Source: Deltaproteobacteria bacterium
GTDB lineage: Bacteria > Desulfobacterota > Desulfarculia > Desulfarculales > Desulfarculaceae
Reading direction: 5' to 3'
Assembly (NCBI GenBank): GCA_020444165.1
Contig: JAHLLK010000015.1
Location: forward strand, 1-64,000
DNA length: 64,000 bases
Positions 7,733 to 15,969 of this stretch are shown here, piece after piece; position 1 is the first letter of the stretch, and every line of letters begins with the position of its first letter. The notes beneath the pieces were generated by a model, which was not told the DNA's origin, made no database searches, and saw only the letters and a list, made by a program, of their open reading frames with translations. Made by a program: the position numbers and the translations under genes.

Positions 7733-7885
7733 AAACCACTTCTTCCAGGGACTCTCAACAAAATTTAAATTCCACTGTTGACTTCTCTACACGTTTCGAG
7801 GCCATTGCATGGTGAAACACATAAAACGTGTTGATATTATGTCAAAAAGGGCTGTGAAACATGATTACGGCAGGCAATGGCCGAT
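7733..7885. other. AT-rich intergenic region with nested inverted repeat
   Basis: After the radical SAM gene the base composition drops. ACACGTTT (7789-7796) and AAACGTGT (7824-7831) form an 8-bp inverted repeat enclosing CCAT-TGC-ATGG. TTGATATTATGTCAA (7830-7844) is a second small palindrome. These could be a protein-binding site or the end of a transcript. No gene seen. Confidence 0.4.
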
Positions 7886-8039
7886 GCGGGCCAAGGATGG
7901 CCCGCCAAATTGCAAGCTTCAAAAAGCTTGCAATTTGTGAGGCTTGGCAAAACCCGGGCCCCCGGCAAGCTCTGCTTGCTGGGGTGGAGTCACGTTTTTG
8001 CCAAGCCGACATTGCACGGGGCAGGACGCCCCGTGCAAT
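7886..8039 (+). repeat. Family D multi-hairpin element, copy 2
   Basis: H0 GCGGGCC / GGCCCGC (7886-7905). H2 is a perfect 14-bp stem (7906-7919 / 7924-7937). H3 arms GGCTTGGCAAAA / TTTTGCCAAGCC (7941-7952 / 7996-8007) enclose an extra H1-like hairpin GCAAGC / GCTTGC. H4 is a perfect 12-bp stem (8011-8022 / 8028-8039) with the conserved AGGAC loop. From 8040 to the lipoprotein stop at 8284 no gene is supported; the DNA is C-rich without clear structure. Confidence 0.85.
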
Positions 8040-8283
8040 GCTCTCCTCGTGGCTTTCTACTCCTCCTTCGCCGCTCTGGGCTCCGCAGCTCTTCCAGACC
8101 CCCTGGACTCGGCTCCAAATGCCCGCCTGGGCCGGAACGAGCCGGCCGCCAGGAACTCGGCGGTTCCTGGCAGCCTGCCGCGTTCACGCATCCAGCAGGG
8201 GGGCGGGCCGACCCGATCCGGCCAACCTGCCCGCTTCCCCTCCCGGGAGAACCCTGAGCTCCCCCCCCGCCCGCCCCTTGCGC

Positions 8284-8742
8284 CTACACTCTGGTGCAGT
8301 CGTGCGGGGTCTCGTGATATATGACGACGATCTTGTCGTGCTTGGTCAGGTTCAGCTTGTCAGAGGGCACGGCGGAAGTGAAGTATCTGGCCCTGAGCAT
8401 CGAGCGCGACACTTTGCCCCATGGCAGGTTGGGGAAAAGGCGAACCGTTTCCTGGTAAACCATTTTCCCCTCGGGCTGGTAGACCCTCACGTCGACGTGA
8501 GACTTCACGGGGAAGCGCACCGCGGCCCCTGGTGAGCGCAATGAAACCACCCCGGACAGGGTCACCTCCCCGGCATTTTCCACGATCTTGACGTCCGAGA
8601 TCACGGCGTTTTGGGTGTCCTTGATTTCTATGGCCAGTTGATCCATTTGGGCCAAGTCCAGGGCATGGCTGGCGCACCCGCCGACCGCCAAGCCCAGGGC
8701 GAGCAGGCCCAGCAGGCCGTAAGCCTTCTTGTATGCTTTCAT
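8284..8742 (-). CDS. Lipoprotein at the end of the metal-efflux operon
   Basis: A 152-residue protein with a lipoprotein signal: MKAYKKAYGLLGLLALGLAVGGC, lipobox VGGC with Cys23. The mature part is mostly beta: ISDVKIVENAGEVTLSGVVSLRS, then HVDVRVYQPEGKMVYQETVRLFP and DKIVVIYHE, resembling an Ig-like or FxLYD-type domain that recurs in periplasmic lipoproteins. No Cys or His cluster for metal binding apart from isolated residues near the C-terminus (YHETPHDC). It is the last gene of the run and starts 14 bases after the P-II stop, so it is probably co-transcribed with the efflux genes. Function unknown; membrane anchoring or assembly help is a guess. Confidence 0.75.
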   Translation of the reverse strand: MKAYKKAYGLLGLLALGLAVGGCASHALDLAQMDQLAIEIKDTQNAVISDVKIVENAGEVTLSGVVSLRSPGAAVRFPVKSHVDVRVYQPEGKMVYQETVRLFPNLPWGKVSRSMLRARYFTSAVPSDKLNLTKHDKIVVIYHETPHDCTRV

Positions 8743-8756
8743 GCTTTTCCTCCCTC

Positions 8757-9086
8757 TCAGACGGCTCTTTCGCCGCGTTCGCCAGTGCTGATGCGCACCG
8801 CTTGTTCAATGCTGGCGACATAAATTTTTCCATCGCCCTTGAGCCCGGTATGCGCGGCTTTGGCGATGTGTTCCACCACTTGATCCACGAGATCGTCCCG
8901 GCAGATGATTTCCAGCTTCACCCCGTGCTGATACGCAATTGCCTCCTCCTGTCCGGGCCCTCTCCAACCCGCGCCATGGCCCTGGAATTCGCTGACGCTG
9001 AAGCCCGTCAGGCCCTCGATTTTTCGCAACGACCGCTCGACCTCGTCCAATTTGTGTTTTTTGATGTACGCCTTTACCTCTTTCAT
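8757..9086 (-). CDS. P-II-like protein of the metal-efflux-linked group (PII-NG)
   Basis: A 109-residue P-II trimer subunit. It starts MKEVKAYIKKHKLDEV and keeps the C-terminal ATP-binding signature TGLKGDGKIYVASIEQAVRISTGE. The T-loop (GHGAGWRGPGQEEAIAYQHG, residues 36-55) is shorter than in GlnB and lacks the RGAEY context of the uridylylated tyrosine. P-II proteins linked to CzcA/CusA genes form a separate published group (PII-NG) thought to act in metal rather than nitrogen control. The gene begins 5 bases after czcA ends, confirming co-transcription. It may bind the RND pump or sense ATP/ADP together with metal; no experiment-based role can be claimed. Confidence 0.85.
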   Translation of the reverse strand: MKEVKAYIKKHKLDEVERSLRKIEGLTGFSVSEFQGHGAGWRGPGQEEAIAYQHGVKLEIICRDDLVDQVVEHIAKAAHTGLKGDGKIYVASIEQAVRISTGERGERAV

Positions 9087-9091
9087 GGGCT

Positions 9092-12000
9092 TCAGGCCTC
9101 CATTTCCACTTTGACGGCAAACCATTTGTAGATGGCGGGGATGACCAGGAGGGTCAATATGGTGGACGTCACCAGCCCGCCCACCACCACCGTGGCCAAT
9201 GGCATCTGCACCTCACTGCCGGTGCCGCTGGAAAACAACAACGGGATCAAACCCAGGGCCGTGGTGCTGGCGGTCATGAGCACCGGCCGCAGGCGCAGGC
9301 AGGCCCCGCGCACGGACGCCTCGTCCAGCGGCACGCCGTCCCGCAGCAGCTGGTTGAGGTAACTCACCAGCACCATGCCGTTTTCCAGAGCGATGCCGAA
9401 CAGGGCGATGAATCCGATGGACGAAGGCACCGAGAGGTTCTGCCCGGTAAGCCACAGCGCCACCACCCCGCCCACCAGGGCCAAGGGTATGTTCAAAAGG
9501 ATCAGCACGGTGTTCTTCAGCGACTGGAAGTTCATGAACAGCAGAAGGAGAATGGCCAGCAAGGTCAGCGGCACCACCAGGCTCAATCTTTGGTTGGCCT
9601 CTTGCTGCAACTCGAACTGCCCGCCCCAGGTCACCAGGTAACCGGGAGGCATGGCCACTTTTTGCGCGATGGCGCTTTGCCCCTCCGCCACGAAAGAGCC
9701 GATGTCCCTCCCGCGCACGTTGCATTGCACCGTGATGAAACGCTGGTTGTTTTCCCGGGTGATTTGCCGCGGCCCGGTGATTTCCTCCACGGTGGCCAAC
9801 TGGTCCAGGGGGATCTTGGCCCCCCCAGGCGCGGCGATCAAAATATGTTTGATGGCCTCGGCATTGTCCCGGGCTTCCGGCGCGAAACGCACGAATATGT
9901 CGAAACGCCTTATGCCCTCGAAGATCTGCCCTGCCGGCTCCCCTCCTACCGCGGTTCGGATAATGTTTTGCACTTCTTCTACGTTAATGCCATAGCGGGC
10001 TATTGCCTGGCGATCCACCCCGATGAGCAACTGGGGAGTGCCGGTGACTTGATCTCTTTGCACATCGGCCGCGCCGGATATCTTCTCGATCACTCCTTCG
10101 ATCTCCGCGGCCTTTTCTTTCAGCACCTCCATGTCCGGGCCGAAGATTTTTATGGCCAGCTCTGCCTTGGTCCCCGTGATCAGTTCATCCACGGCGGCGG
10201 CGATGGGTTGGGTGACGTTAAACTGGGCCCCGGGAAAATCTTCCAGATACTCGCTGATGGCGAAGTACAATTCTTCGGCGTTTTCCGCGCTGGTCCACTG
10301 ATCTTGCGGCTGGAGGGCGACAAAGGATTCCGCGCTGTTCACCGGGTCGGCGTGCGCGCCGATTTCGCCGCGGCCCACCCGGCTGACCACGCGCACCACT
10401 TCGGGAAATTTTTTCATGAGGCTCCGCTCGAAGCGCAGCATGGTCGCTCGGGCCTCTTCCAGGGAGATCGAGGGCGCCATGGTCGCCCTGATCATCAAGT
10501 CCCCCTCGTCGAGACGCGGCACGAACTGCGAGCCCAACCGCGGCAACACCAGGCCTCCCGCGCCGAGCATCAAGAGGGCCAGCCCCACCGCCAGCCAGCG
10601 GTGGCGGACGAACAGGCTCACCAAGGGCCGGTAGGGCACCAGGAGCCAGGCCACGGCCGTGGCCTGCCGGGGCTCCGTCCCGTCACCCAGGGATCTGGGC
10701 CGGCGCATCAACAGGTAGGACGAAACGGGGGCCAAAAGCAGGGCGTAGAGCAGGGAGCCCAGCATGGCAAAGGCAACCGTGTAAGCCAGCGGCGTGAAGG
10801 TTTTCCCCTCCACTCCCTGCAGGGAGAACAGAGGCAGGAAGACGCAGATTATGATGACTATGGCGAAAATTATGGGCCGGCCCACCTCGGTGCAGGCCCT
10901 GGCGACAATGGCCAGGCGCGGTTCCCCGGGGTCGGCTTCCCGCAACATGCGGTCCACGTTTTCCACCATGACGATGGTGGCGTCCACCATCATGCCGATG
11001 GCAATCGCCAAACCGCCCAAAGACATCAGGTTCGCGCTGATCCCGAAGATTTTCATGAGGATGAAGGAGAAGAAAATGGAAAAGGGGATTGACAGGGCCA
11101 CCACCAGGCTGGCTCTCAGCCCTCCCATGTAGATCAAAAGCACCCCGGCCACCAAAATGACGCCCAAGAGCAAGGCGTCGGTGACCGTCTTCACGCATTT
11201 GGCCACCAGGGTGGCTTGATCGTAGTAGGGAACCACCGTGATCCCCTCCGGCAGCACCTGATTGATTTCGGCCAGCCGGGTTTTCACGTCGGCAATCACG
11301 GTGGAGGTGTTGGTCCCGATGAGTTTCAGCACCATGCCCACCACCACTTCGCCCACTCCGTTCATGGTCGCCAAACCGCGGCGGATTTCCCCGCCGATGA
11401 CCACGTCCGCCAGCTGGTCCAGGTACACCGGGGTGCCGTCGTCAACCTTGAGCACGATGTGCTGCAAGTCATCGATGGTCTTGGCCAAACCCACGGAGCG
11501 CACGATATATTCCTCGGAGTTTTTCACCAGGAATTGAGCGCCCACATTGGCGTTGTTGGCCTTGATTTTTTCCACCACCTCACCGATGGAAAGATCGTAA
11601 CGCAACAGGTCCGCCGGTCTGACCCGCACCTGAAACTGCTTCACCTCTCCCCCCAGGGAGAGCACCTCGGTGACGCCGGGGACCGTCTGCAAGTTGAACT
11701 TGATCAGCCAGTCCTGGATCTCCCGCATTTGTTCCGGGCTTCGTTTGCCGGTTTCATCTTCCAGCACATAAAAGAGAATCTGCCCCAGCCCCGTGGCTAT
11801 GGGGCCCATTCCCGGCTCGCCGAATCCCTCGGGAATCTGTTCCCGCGCCAACTGCAAGCGTTCGTTCACCAGTTGCCTGGCGAAATAGATATCCGTGCCG
11901 TCCTCGAAATACACATTGACCACGGAAAGGCCGAAGTTGGATATGGAGCGGATTTCCTTGATATCCGGCAGCCCGTTCAGGGCGGTTTCCACCGGATAGG

Positions 12001-12193
12001 TGACGTACTTCTCCACTTCTTCCGTGGCCAGGCCCTGGGTTTCCGTGAAGACTTGAACCAGCGAAGGTGTGACATCGGGAAACGAATCCACCGGGAGAGT
12101 TCGATAGCTGTACCAGCCGGCGGACAAAACCAACACGCCGATCACGACCATCAACAACCGGTTGCGCAGCACAAAACTTATGGTGTTTTCCAT
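9092..12193 (-). CDS. czcA: CzcA-type heavy-metal efflux RND pump
   Basis: A 1033-residue inner-membrane proton-driven RND transporter of the HME family: TM1 at residues 11-30, two large periplasmic loops, and TM groups near 330-490 and 860-1025. The TM4 signature is AIGMMVDATIVMVEN, with the proton-relay Asp and Glu. Aligned by eye to E. coli CusA, the three metal-binding methionines (M573, M623, M672) become Arg (LMIRATMAP), Ser (VNSAESF) and Glu (VDELITG), which argues against Cu(I)/Ag(I) and for divalent cations such as Zn, Co, Cd or Ni. It works with the CzcB and CzcC genes upstream. The length is normal for the family. Confidence 0.93.
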   Translation of the reverse strand: MENTISFVLRNRLLMVVIGVLVLSAGWYSYRTLPVDSFPDVTPSLVQVFTETQGLATEEVEKYVTYPVETALNGLPDIKEIRSISNFGLSVVNVYFEDGTDIYFARQLVNERLQLAREQIPEGFGEPGMGPIATGLGQILFYVLEDETGKRSPEQMREIQDWLIKFNLQTVPGVTEVLSLGGEVKQFQVRVRPADLLRYDLSIGEVVEKIKANNANVGAQFLVKNSEEYIVRSVGLAKTIDDLQHIVLKVDDGTPVYLDQLADVVIGGEIRRGLATMNGVGEVVVGMVLKLIGTNTSTVIADVKTRLAEINQVLPEGITVVPYYDQATLVAKCVKTVTDALLLGVILVAGVLLIYMGGLRASLVVALSIPFSIFFSFILMKIFGISANLMSLGGLAIAIGMMVDATIVMVENVDRMLREADPGEPRLAIVARACTEVGRPIIFAIVIIICVFLPLFSLQGVEGKTFTPLAYTVAFAMLGSLLYALLLAPVSSYLLMRRPRSLGDGTEPRQATAVAWLLVPYRPLVSLFVRHRWLAVGLALLMLGAGGLVLPRLGSQFVPRLDEGDLMIRATMAPSISLEEARATMLRFERSLMKKFPEVVRVVSRVGRGEIGAHADPVNSAESFVALQPQDQWTSAENAEELYFAISEYLEDFPGAQFNVTQPIAAAVDELITGTKAELAIKIFGPDMEVLKEKAAEIEGVIEKISGAADVQRDQVTGTPQLLIGVDRQAIARYGINVEEVQNIIRTAVGGEPAGQIFEGIRRFDIFVRFAPEARDNAEAIKHILIAAPGGAKIPLDQLATVEEITGPRQITRENNQRFITVQCNVRGRDIGSFVAEGQSAIAQKVAMPPGYLVTWGGQFELQQEANQRLSLVVPLTLLAILLLLFMNFQSLKNTVLILLNIPLALVGGVVALWLTGQNLSVPSSIGFIALFGIALENGMVLVSYLNQLLRDGVPLDEASVRGACLRLRPVLMTASTTALGLIPLLFSSGTGSEVQMPLATVVVGGLVTSTILTLLVIPAIYKWFAVKVEMEA

Positions 12194-12207
12194 GCCGGAG
12201 CCCCCTC

Positions 12208-13494
12208 TCAGTGGTTGTGGCCGTCACCGAAGGAGGCTTTGGAAAGCTGCGCCTTGAGCAAAAACGCTCCCCTGCCGACATATATCTGGCCGGGCTCCAG
12301 CCCGGAGATGATTTCGACCGTGCTGGTGTTTTGCTTGCCAAGGGACACGGCTTGGGGTTCAAAACCTTTTTCCGTGCGTAAAAACAACACCGTTTGATTC
12401 TCAAAGGTCTGCAAGGCGCTTTTCTCGACCACAAGGTCGGCCTTTTGGTTGCCCACGGCCACCCTGGCGGTCACAAACAGCCCCGGGCGCAAATTGCCCG
12501 ATGGGTTGGGCACCACGACCCGGGCTTTGGCCGTGCGGGTGGCCTCGCCGATCAGCGGGCCCACCCAGGCGATTTTCCCCGCAATCACGCCAACGTCCCG
12601 GCCCAGGTCCATGGTCACCTCGTTGCCTTGGCGAACCCGGGACAAATCCTTCTGGTAGACATTGAGATCGACCCAAACCGTGGAGAGATCCGCGATGGCA
12701 TAGATCGCCTCGTCGGTGTCCACTTTCTCGCCCAAGGTGATGTGCCGGTTTATGACGGTGCCGCTGAACGGGGCCTTGATCTCCAAACGCGTGTAGCTGA
12801 TATGGGGCTGAGAGGGAAGCCTCTTCAGATAGTCTTCGGAAAGGCCCAGGGCGTGCAGTTGCTGCTCGGCCGAGTTCTTGGCGATGCGGGCCTCCGCCCT
12901 GGCTTGGCGGGCGGCCAGATACTCCTGCTCACTGGTCACTTTCTGTTTCCAAAGGCGCGCTTCGCGGGCGAAATTGCTCTCCGCCAGCTTGTCGCGTTCC
13001 ACCGCGGCCAGATAGGCGGCCTTGGCGTCCGCCAATTCGCGGCTCTCCAGGATCGCCAGAATCTCCTCGCTCTTGACGGTGTCACCCTCGGTCTTGCGAA
13101 CTTCCAGCGCGATGCCGGAAACCCGGGGAACGACATGAACCAGCCGGTCGGCGTTGATGATGACCTCACCGGGCAGCTCGACATACTGCTTGATCAAACC
13201 GGGCTGGGCTTTGTGCAACTCCAGGCCATATTCCCTGACCTGGCTTTCGGAAAGATGCACCACATCCTCGTGAGGCCCGTGCCCGTCGTCATCGTGCTTT
13301 CCTTCCTCGCCGGGCGCAGGTTCCCGCGCGTGTTCCGAGGCAGCCTTTCCGGCATCTTGGTGGGATTCCCCATGACTCTCCACCTCGTTCCGCCCGGCTT
13401 CCTTGGCCTTGGTGTCCGCCGGGTTCCAGAACATCAAACTCAACAGGAATATGCCGAGACCAAGCAGGACCGCGGCGATGGGTTTTGCCTTCAT
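12208..13494 (-). CDS. czcB: CzcB-type periplasmic adaptor with His-rich N-terminus
   Basis: A 428-residue membrane-fusion protein. ATG 13494 lies one base after the czcC stop (TGA-C-ATG), giving MKAKPIAAVLLGLGIFLLSLMF as membrane anchor. Residues about 40-85 are rich in His, Asp and Glu (HGESHQDAG, GKHDDDGHGPHEDVVHL), a likely metal-capture segment known from CzcB proteins. Then follow the barrel-sandwich halves (PGEVIINADRLVHVVPRVSG and IKAPFSGTVINRHITLGE), an alpha-hairpin between them, and the beta-barrel. The C-terminus ends GDGHNH, another short His motif. It joins the RND pump to the outer-membrane channel. The stop is 14 bases before czcA. Confidence 0.93.
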   Translation of the reverse strand: MKAKPIAAVLLGLGIFLLSLMFWNPADTKAKEAGRNEVESHGESHQDAGKAASEHAREPAPGEEGKHDDDGHGPHEDVVHLSESQVREYGLELHKAQPGLIKQYVELPGEVIINADRLVHVVPRVSGIALEVRKTEGDTVKSEEILAILESRELADAKAAYLAAVERDKLAESNFAREARLWKQKVTSEQEYLAARQARAEARIAKNSAEQQLHALGLSEDYLKRLPSQPHISYTRLEIKAPFSGTVINRHITLGEKVDTDEAIYAIADLSTVWVDLNVYQKDLSRVRQGNEVTMDLGRDVGVIAGKIAWVGPLIGEATRTAKARVVVPNPSGNLRPGLFVTARVAVGNQKADLVVEKSALQTFENQTVLFLRTEKGFEPQAVSLGKQNTSTVEIISGLEPGQIYVGRGAFLLKAQLSKASFGDGHNH

Positions 13495-13495
13495 G

Positions 13496-14872
13496 TCAAT
13501 CACCCTGCTTTCCCCCCTTTTGTTCAGAGAACCCGAAATTTCCCGGGCCAATCGGCACCCCCCGCAACCTCTGCAACTGGATAAATTCCAGATGGTAAGC
13601 GCCTGTAGCATCCAAATATTGCCCTTTGACTTCGAAAAGCTTGCGTTGCGCGTCCATCAATTCCAGAAAATCGAATTTTCCTTCCTTGTAGCCGGTTTCA
13701 GTGGAATGGAACGCTTCATACGCCCCGGGCAGTATTTCCTCGCGCAGCGCCACGGCGTCCTGCCAGGCCGCGTCCAGTCTCTGCCAGGACTGTTCGAGAT
13801 CAGCCCGCGTCTTCACCGCGCTGTCCCTCTTTTGCTGCCGGGTTTTCTCCTGCTCCGCGACGGCCCTGCTGATGGAGCCCTGCTGGCGATCAAAGAGGGG
13901 CAAAGGAAGCTCCAATCCCGCCACCAAGGCGTTGTCCCCGGTGTCCTGAAAATTTCTCACCCCGAAATGTACGGTCAGGTCGGGTATGGCCTGGGATTCG
14001 GCTTCGGTCACCGCGGCCTCCCGGGTCTTCAGCTCGTCTCCCCATCTGGCGATGTCGGGATTGCGGTTGAGAGTCAGGGCGATTTCTTCCCTTTCCGGCA
14101 GTGACTCCATTTCCTCCAAGTTTCCCAGGGCCTCTCCGAACCCCCACTCGTCGGCTCCCCAATTGGCCGCCAGCCGGACGCGGGCCGCGGCGACTTTCCG
14201 CCGGCTGCGTTGCAAGTTGGCCTTGGCTGAAGCCAACTCCACCCACGATTTGGTCTTTTCGATGGGTCTCACCTTGCCGGCCTCCGCCCGTGCGGAAACC
14301 GTGGCAAAGGTTTGTTGAGATATTTTTACCAATTCCGAATCGAGGGTCTCCCTTTGCTGCGCGATCAACAATTGGACAAAGGCGGTGGCGGTGGCGGCGA
14401 GCGCATCAAATTCCTTGCTGCGATAGTCCCAAACCGCCAATTCCTTTTCCAGAGACGCCAATTGCTGTCGCTTCGCAATCTTTCCGCCCAACGCGATCAA
14501 TTGAGATAGGAATACGGTTGTCTCCGCGCTTTCAAAGCTCTGTTTTTCATCACTTCCACCGAAATTTTCCACGTCCACGCCCAAGGCGGGATTGGGGAGC
14601 AGGCCCGCTTGCTCGGCCCCTGCGGTCCGGGCCTTGATCTCCTCGGAAAAGGCCGCCAGCGCCGGATTGTGTTGCAATGCCAGATTCAGGGCTTGGGCCA
14701 GGGTCAGGCCCTTTCCCGGCACCGCCGGCGGGGTTCCCGGTTTTTTCACCGCGGGGTTATCTGCCTCCGCGGTTCGCTGAAAAGCATTTTGGACTCGCGT
14801 TTCTTCCGTCCTGGCCAACCCTGGAGCCAGGGTCAAGGCGAGGACAATGAAGAGGAATAGAGCACGTCGCAT
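13496..14872 (-). CDS. czcC: CzcC-type outer-membrane efflux channel (TolC family)
   Basis: A 458-residue TolC-family protein. ATG 14872 gives the signal peptide MRRALFLFIVLALTLAPGLA; an in-frame TTG at 14893 would add seven residues without benefit. The mature part starts with a linker, then LTLAQALNLALQHNPALAAFSEEIKAR, the first half of the OEP repeat, and a second half from about residue 255 (EIALTLNRNPDIARWGDEL). Long coiled coils are typical of the periplasmic tunnel. It forms the exit duct for the Czc-type pump. It comes before czcB and after the His-rich exported protein and a family D element. Confidence 0.92.
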   Translation of the reverse strand: MRRALFLFIVLALTLAPGLARTEETRVQNAFQRTAEADNPAVKKPGTPPAVPGKGLTLAQALNLALQHNPALAAFSEEIKARTAGAEQAGLLPNPALGVDVENFGGSDEKQSFESAETTVFLSQLIALGGKIAKRQQLASLEKELAVWDYRSKEFDALAATATAFVQLLIAQQRETLDSELVKISQQTFATVSARAEAGKVRPIEKTKSWVELASAKANLQRSRRKVAAARVRLAANWGADEWGFGEALGNLEEMESLPEREEIALTLNRNPDIARWGDELKTREAAVTEAESQAIPDLTVHFGVRNFQDTGDNALVAGLELPLPLFDRQQGSISRAVAEQEKTRQQKRDSAVKTRADLEQSWQRLDAAWQDAVALREEILPGAYEAFHSTETGYKEGKFDFLELMDAQRKLFEVKGQYLDATGAYHLEFIQLQRLRGVPIGPGNFGFSEQKGGKQGD

Positions 14873-14915
14873 GTGCAATGGTTCCCTTGGCAAGCTGTTG
14901 AAAAGCAGCCTGCTA

Positions 14916-15037
14916 GGCGCGCCAAGGACGGCGCGCCAAATTGCGCGGCTTTAAAAAAGCAAGCAATTTGTCTAAGTTGGCAAAACCACGCTTTTGCCAA
15001 CTTAGGTTGAAAAAGGCCATGGAGGGACTTTTTCAAC
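14916..15037 (+). repeat. Family D multi-hairpin element, copy 3
   Basis: H0 GGCGCGCC / GGCGCGCC (14916-14937). H2 AAATTGC / GCAATTT (14938-14969). H3 is a perfect 14-bp stem (14972-14985 / 14992-15005) with loop CCACGC. H4 is replaced by GTTGAAAAAG / CTTTTTCAAC (15006-15015 / 15028-15037). It lies between the first two genes of the metal operon and could attenuate or process the transcript. The remaining 15038-15175 holds no clear gene. Confidence 0.85.
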
Positions 15038-15175
15038 GCTCTGTTAGTGCAGGTGCAGGACTATCTCCACGATGGACGTCCACAAGTGGAGAATATGCTT
15101 GTGAAATGCGAGGTGTGGGCGCAGCTTGCCCGGATTCGTGGTCAAACGAAATACCGGCAGCTTGCTGAAGGGGGA

Positions 15176-15625
15176 TCAGATCAACAGGATGGTGGTGCTC
15201 AAGCCAAGCAGGGGCGGGAATTCTATCGTCTTATATCCAAGGTAGTTGGCGGGGCCGCGATAGCCGGCGGCTGGTGCATCAGGCGCTCTTTGCCCGGTAT
15301 TAAGGGCCATGGGCTGCATGGCCGCCTTAGACTCCCGCGAACAACACAATTGGAGAAACTGAATAGGGATATGGGTAAAGTCATCGGTTGAGTGCGAATC
15401 GTGGTGCAACGAAAGTTCCGGAGATTCCCGAATCACCGACTGATTTGTCGAAGCCAGGACCGCTGGGTTGGCGCCGTGATGCGCCGTTGATTCAACGTGG
15501 GAATAGCCCCCCCCGTCCACGCACCAGATCAAATGGTCCATCCCCGACAAGCCGCTCCACAGGTACAGAAGCACCATGAAGACAGCCACTCCGGAATGCC
15601 GGGGCGATATTCGCGGGGGTTTCAA
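15176..15625 (-). CDS. Exported Cys/His-containing protein heading the metal operon
   Basis: A 149-residue protein. TTG at 15625 has GCAGGA seven bases upstream. The N-terminus is hydrophobic (VAVFMVLLYLWSGLSG), so it is exported or anchored. After it come WCVDGGGYSHVES, a His-rich stretch (LHHDSHSTDDFTHIPIQF), CC, and a closing LSTTILLI. The layout Cys-acid-Gly-His, then D/H-rich region, then a C-terminal hydrophobic TTxLLI tail resembles small unnamed proteins I associate with czc/cus loci of related bacteria. It would be the first gene of the efflux operon and could bind or sense metal in the periplasm. The 303-base gap to czcC holds a hairpin element, so separate transcription is possible. 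Confidence 0.6.
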   Translation of the reverse strand: MKPPRISPRHSGVAVFMVLLYLWSGLSGMDHLIWCVDGGGYSHVESTAHHGANPAVLASTNQSVIRESPELSLHHDSHSTDDFTHIPIQFLQLCCSRESKAAMQPMALNTGQRAPDAPAAGYRGPANYLGYKTIEFPPLLGLSTTILLI

Positions 15626-15969
15626 CTAAAAATCCTGCCTAAATGCGGTTAATCAAAATTCTTAGACGCATCTTTTCGATACATAAATAAGGTAACATTA
15701 CGGTTAGGGTAGTGCAACCAATTGAAAATAATCAATCGGCGCCCTCGCCATTTTTCCGGCCCAGCGCTTCCTCCCGCCAGGGTTTTGTCGGCATGCCCGG
15801 CCAGACTCGCCGAGCGCCGCGGGCGCTTGGGTCCTGCGGGGCGGGGGCCGGCTTTGCTTTTCAGGAACAATTGTCATTATCTACAAGCTTACCCACATCC
15901 ACAGCTCCGGTCAAACCCCACTCATCCTCCCCCCTCGCCAATTCCTCCCTTGCCCGCTAAGCTAGACTC
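15626..15969. other. Divergent intergenic region (metal operon / YgiQ)
   Basis: No supported gene. The part next to the metal operon (15640-15725) is AT-rich and must contain its promoter. TTGCAC on the minus strand (15711-15716) is a possible -35, with no good -10 at 17 bases. GTAA-TG-TTAC is a short palindrome near 15694-15703 where a metal regulator could bind. The rest is GC-rich and featureless. Confidence 0.35.

Noticed and set aside
7861..8535. A 224-codon plus-strand frame
   Set aside because: It runs through family D hairpins and antisense to the lipoprotein gene, with no ribosome-binding site and no protein-like pattern.
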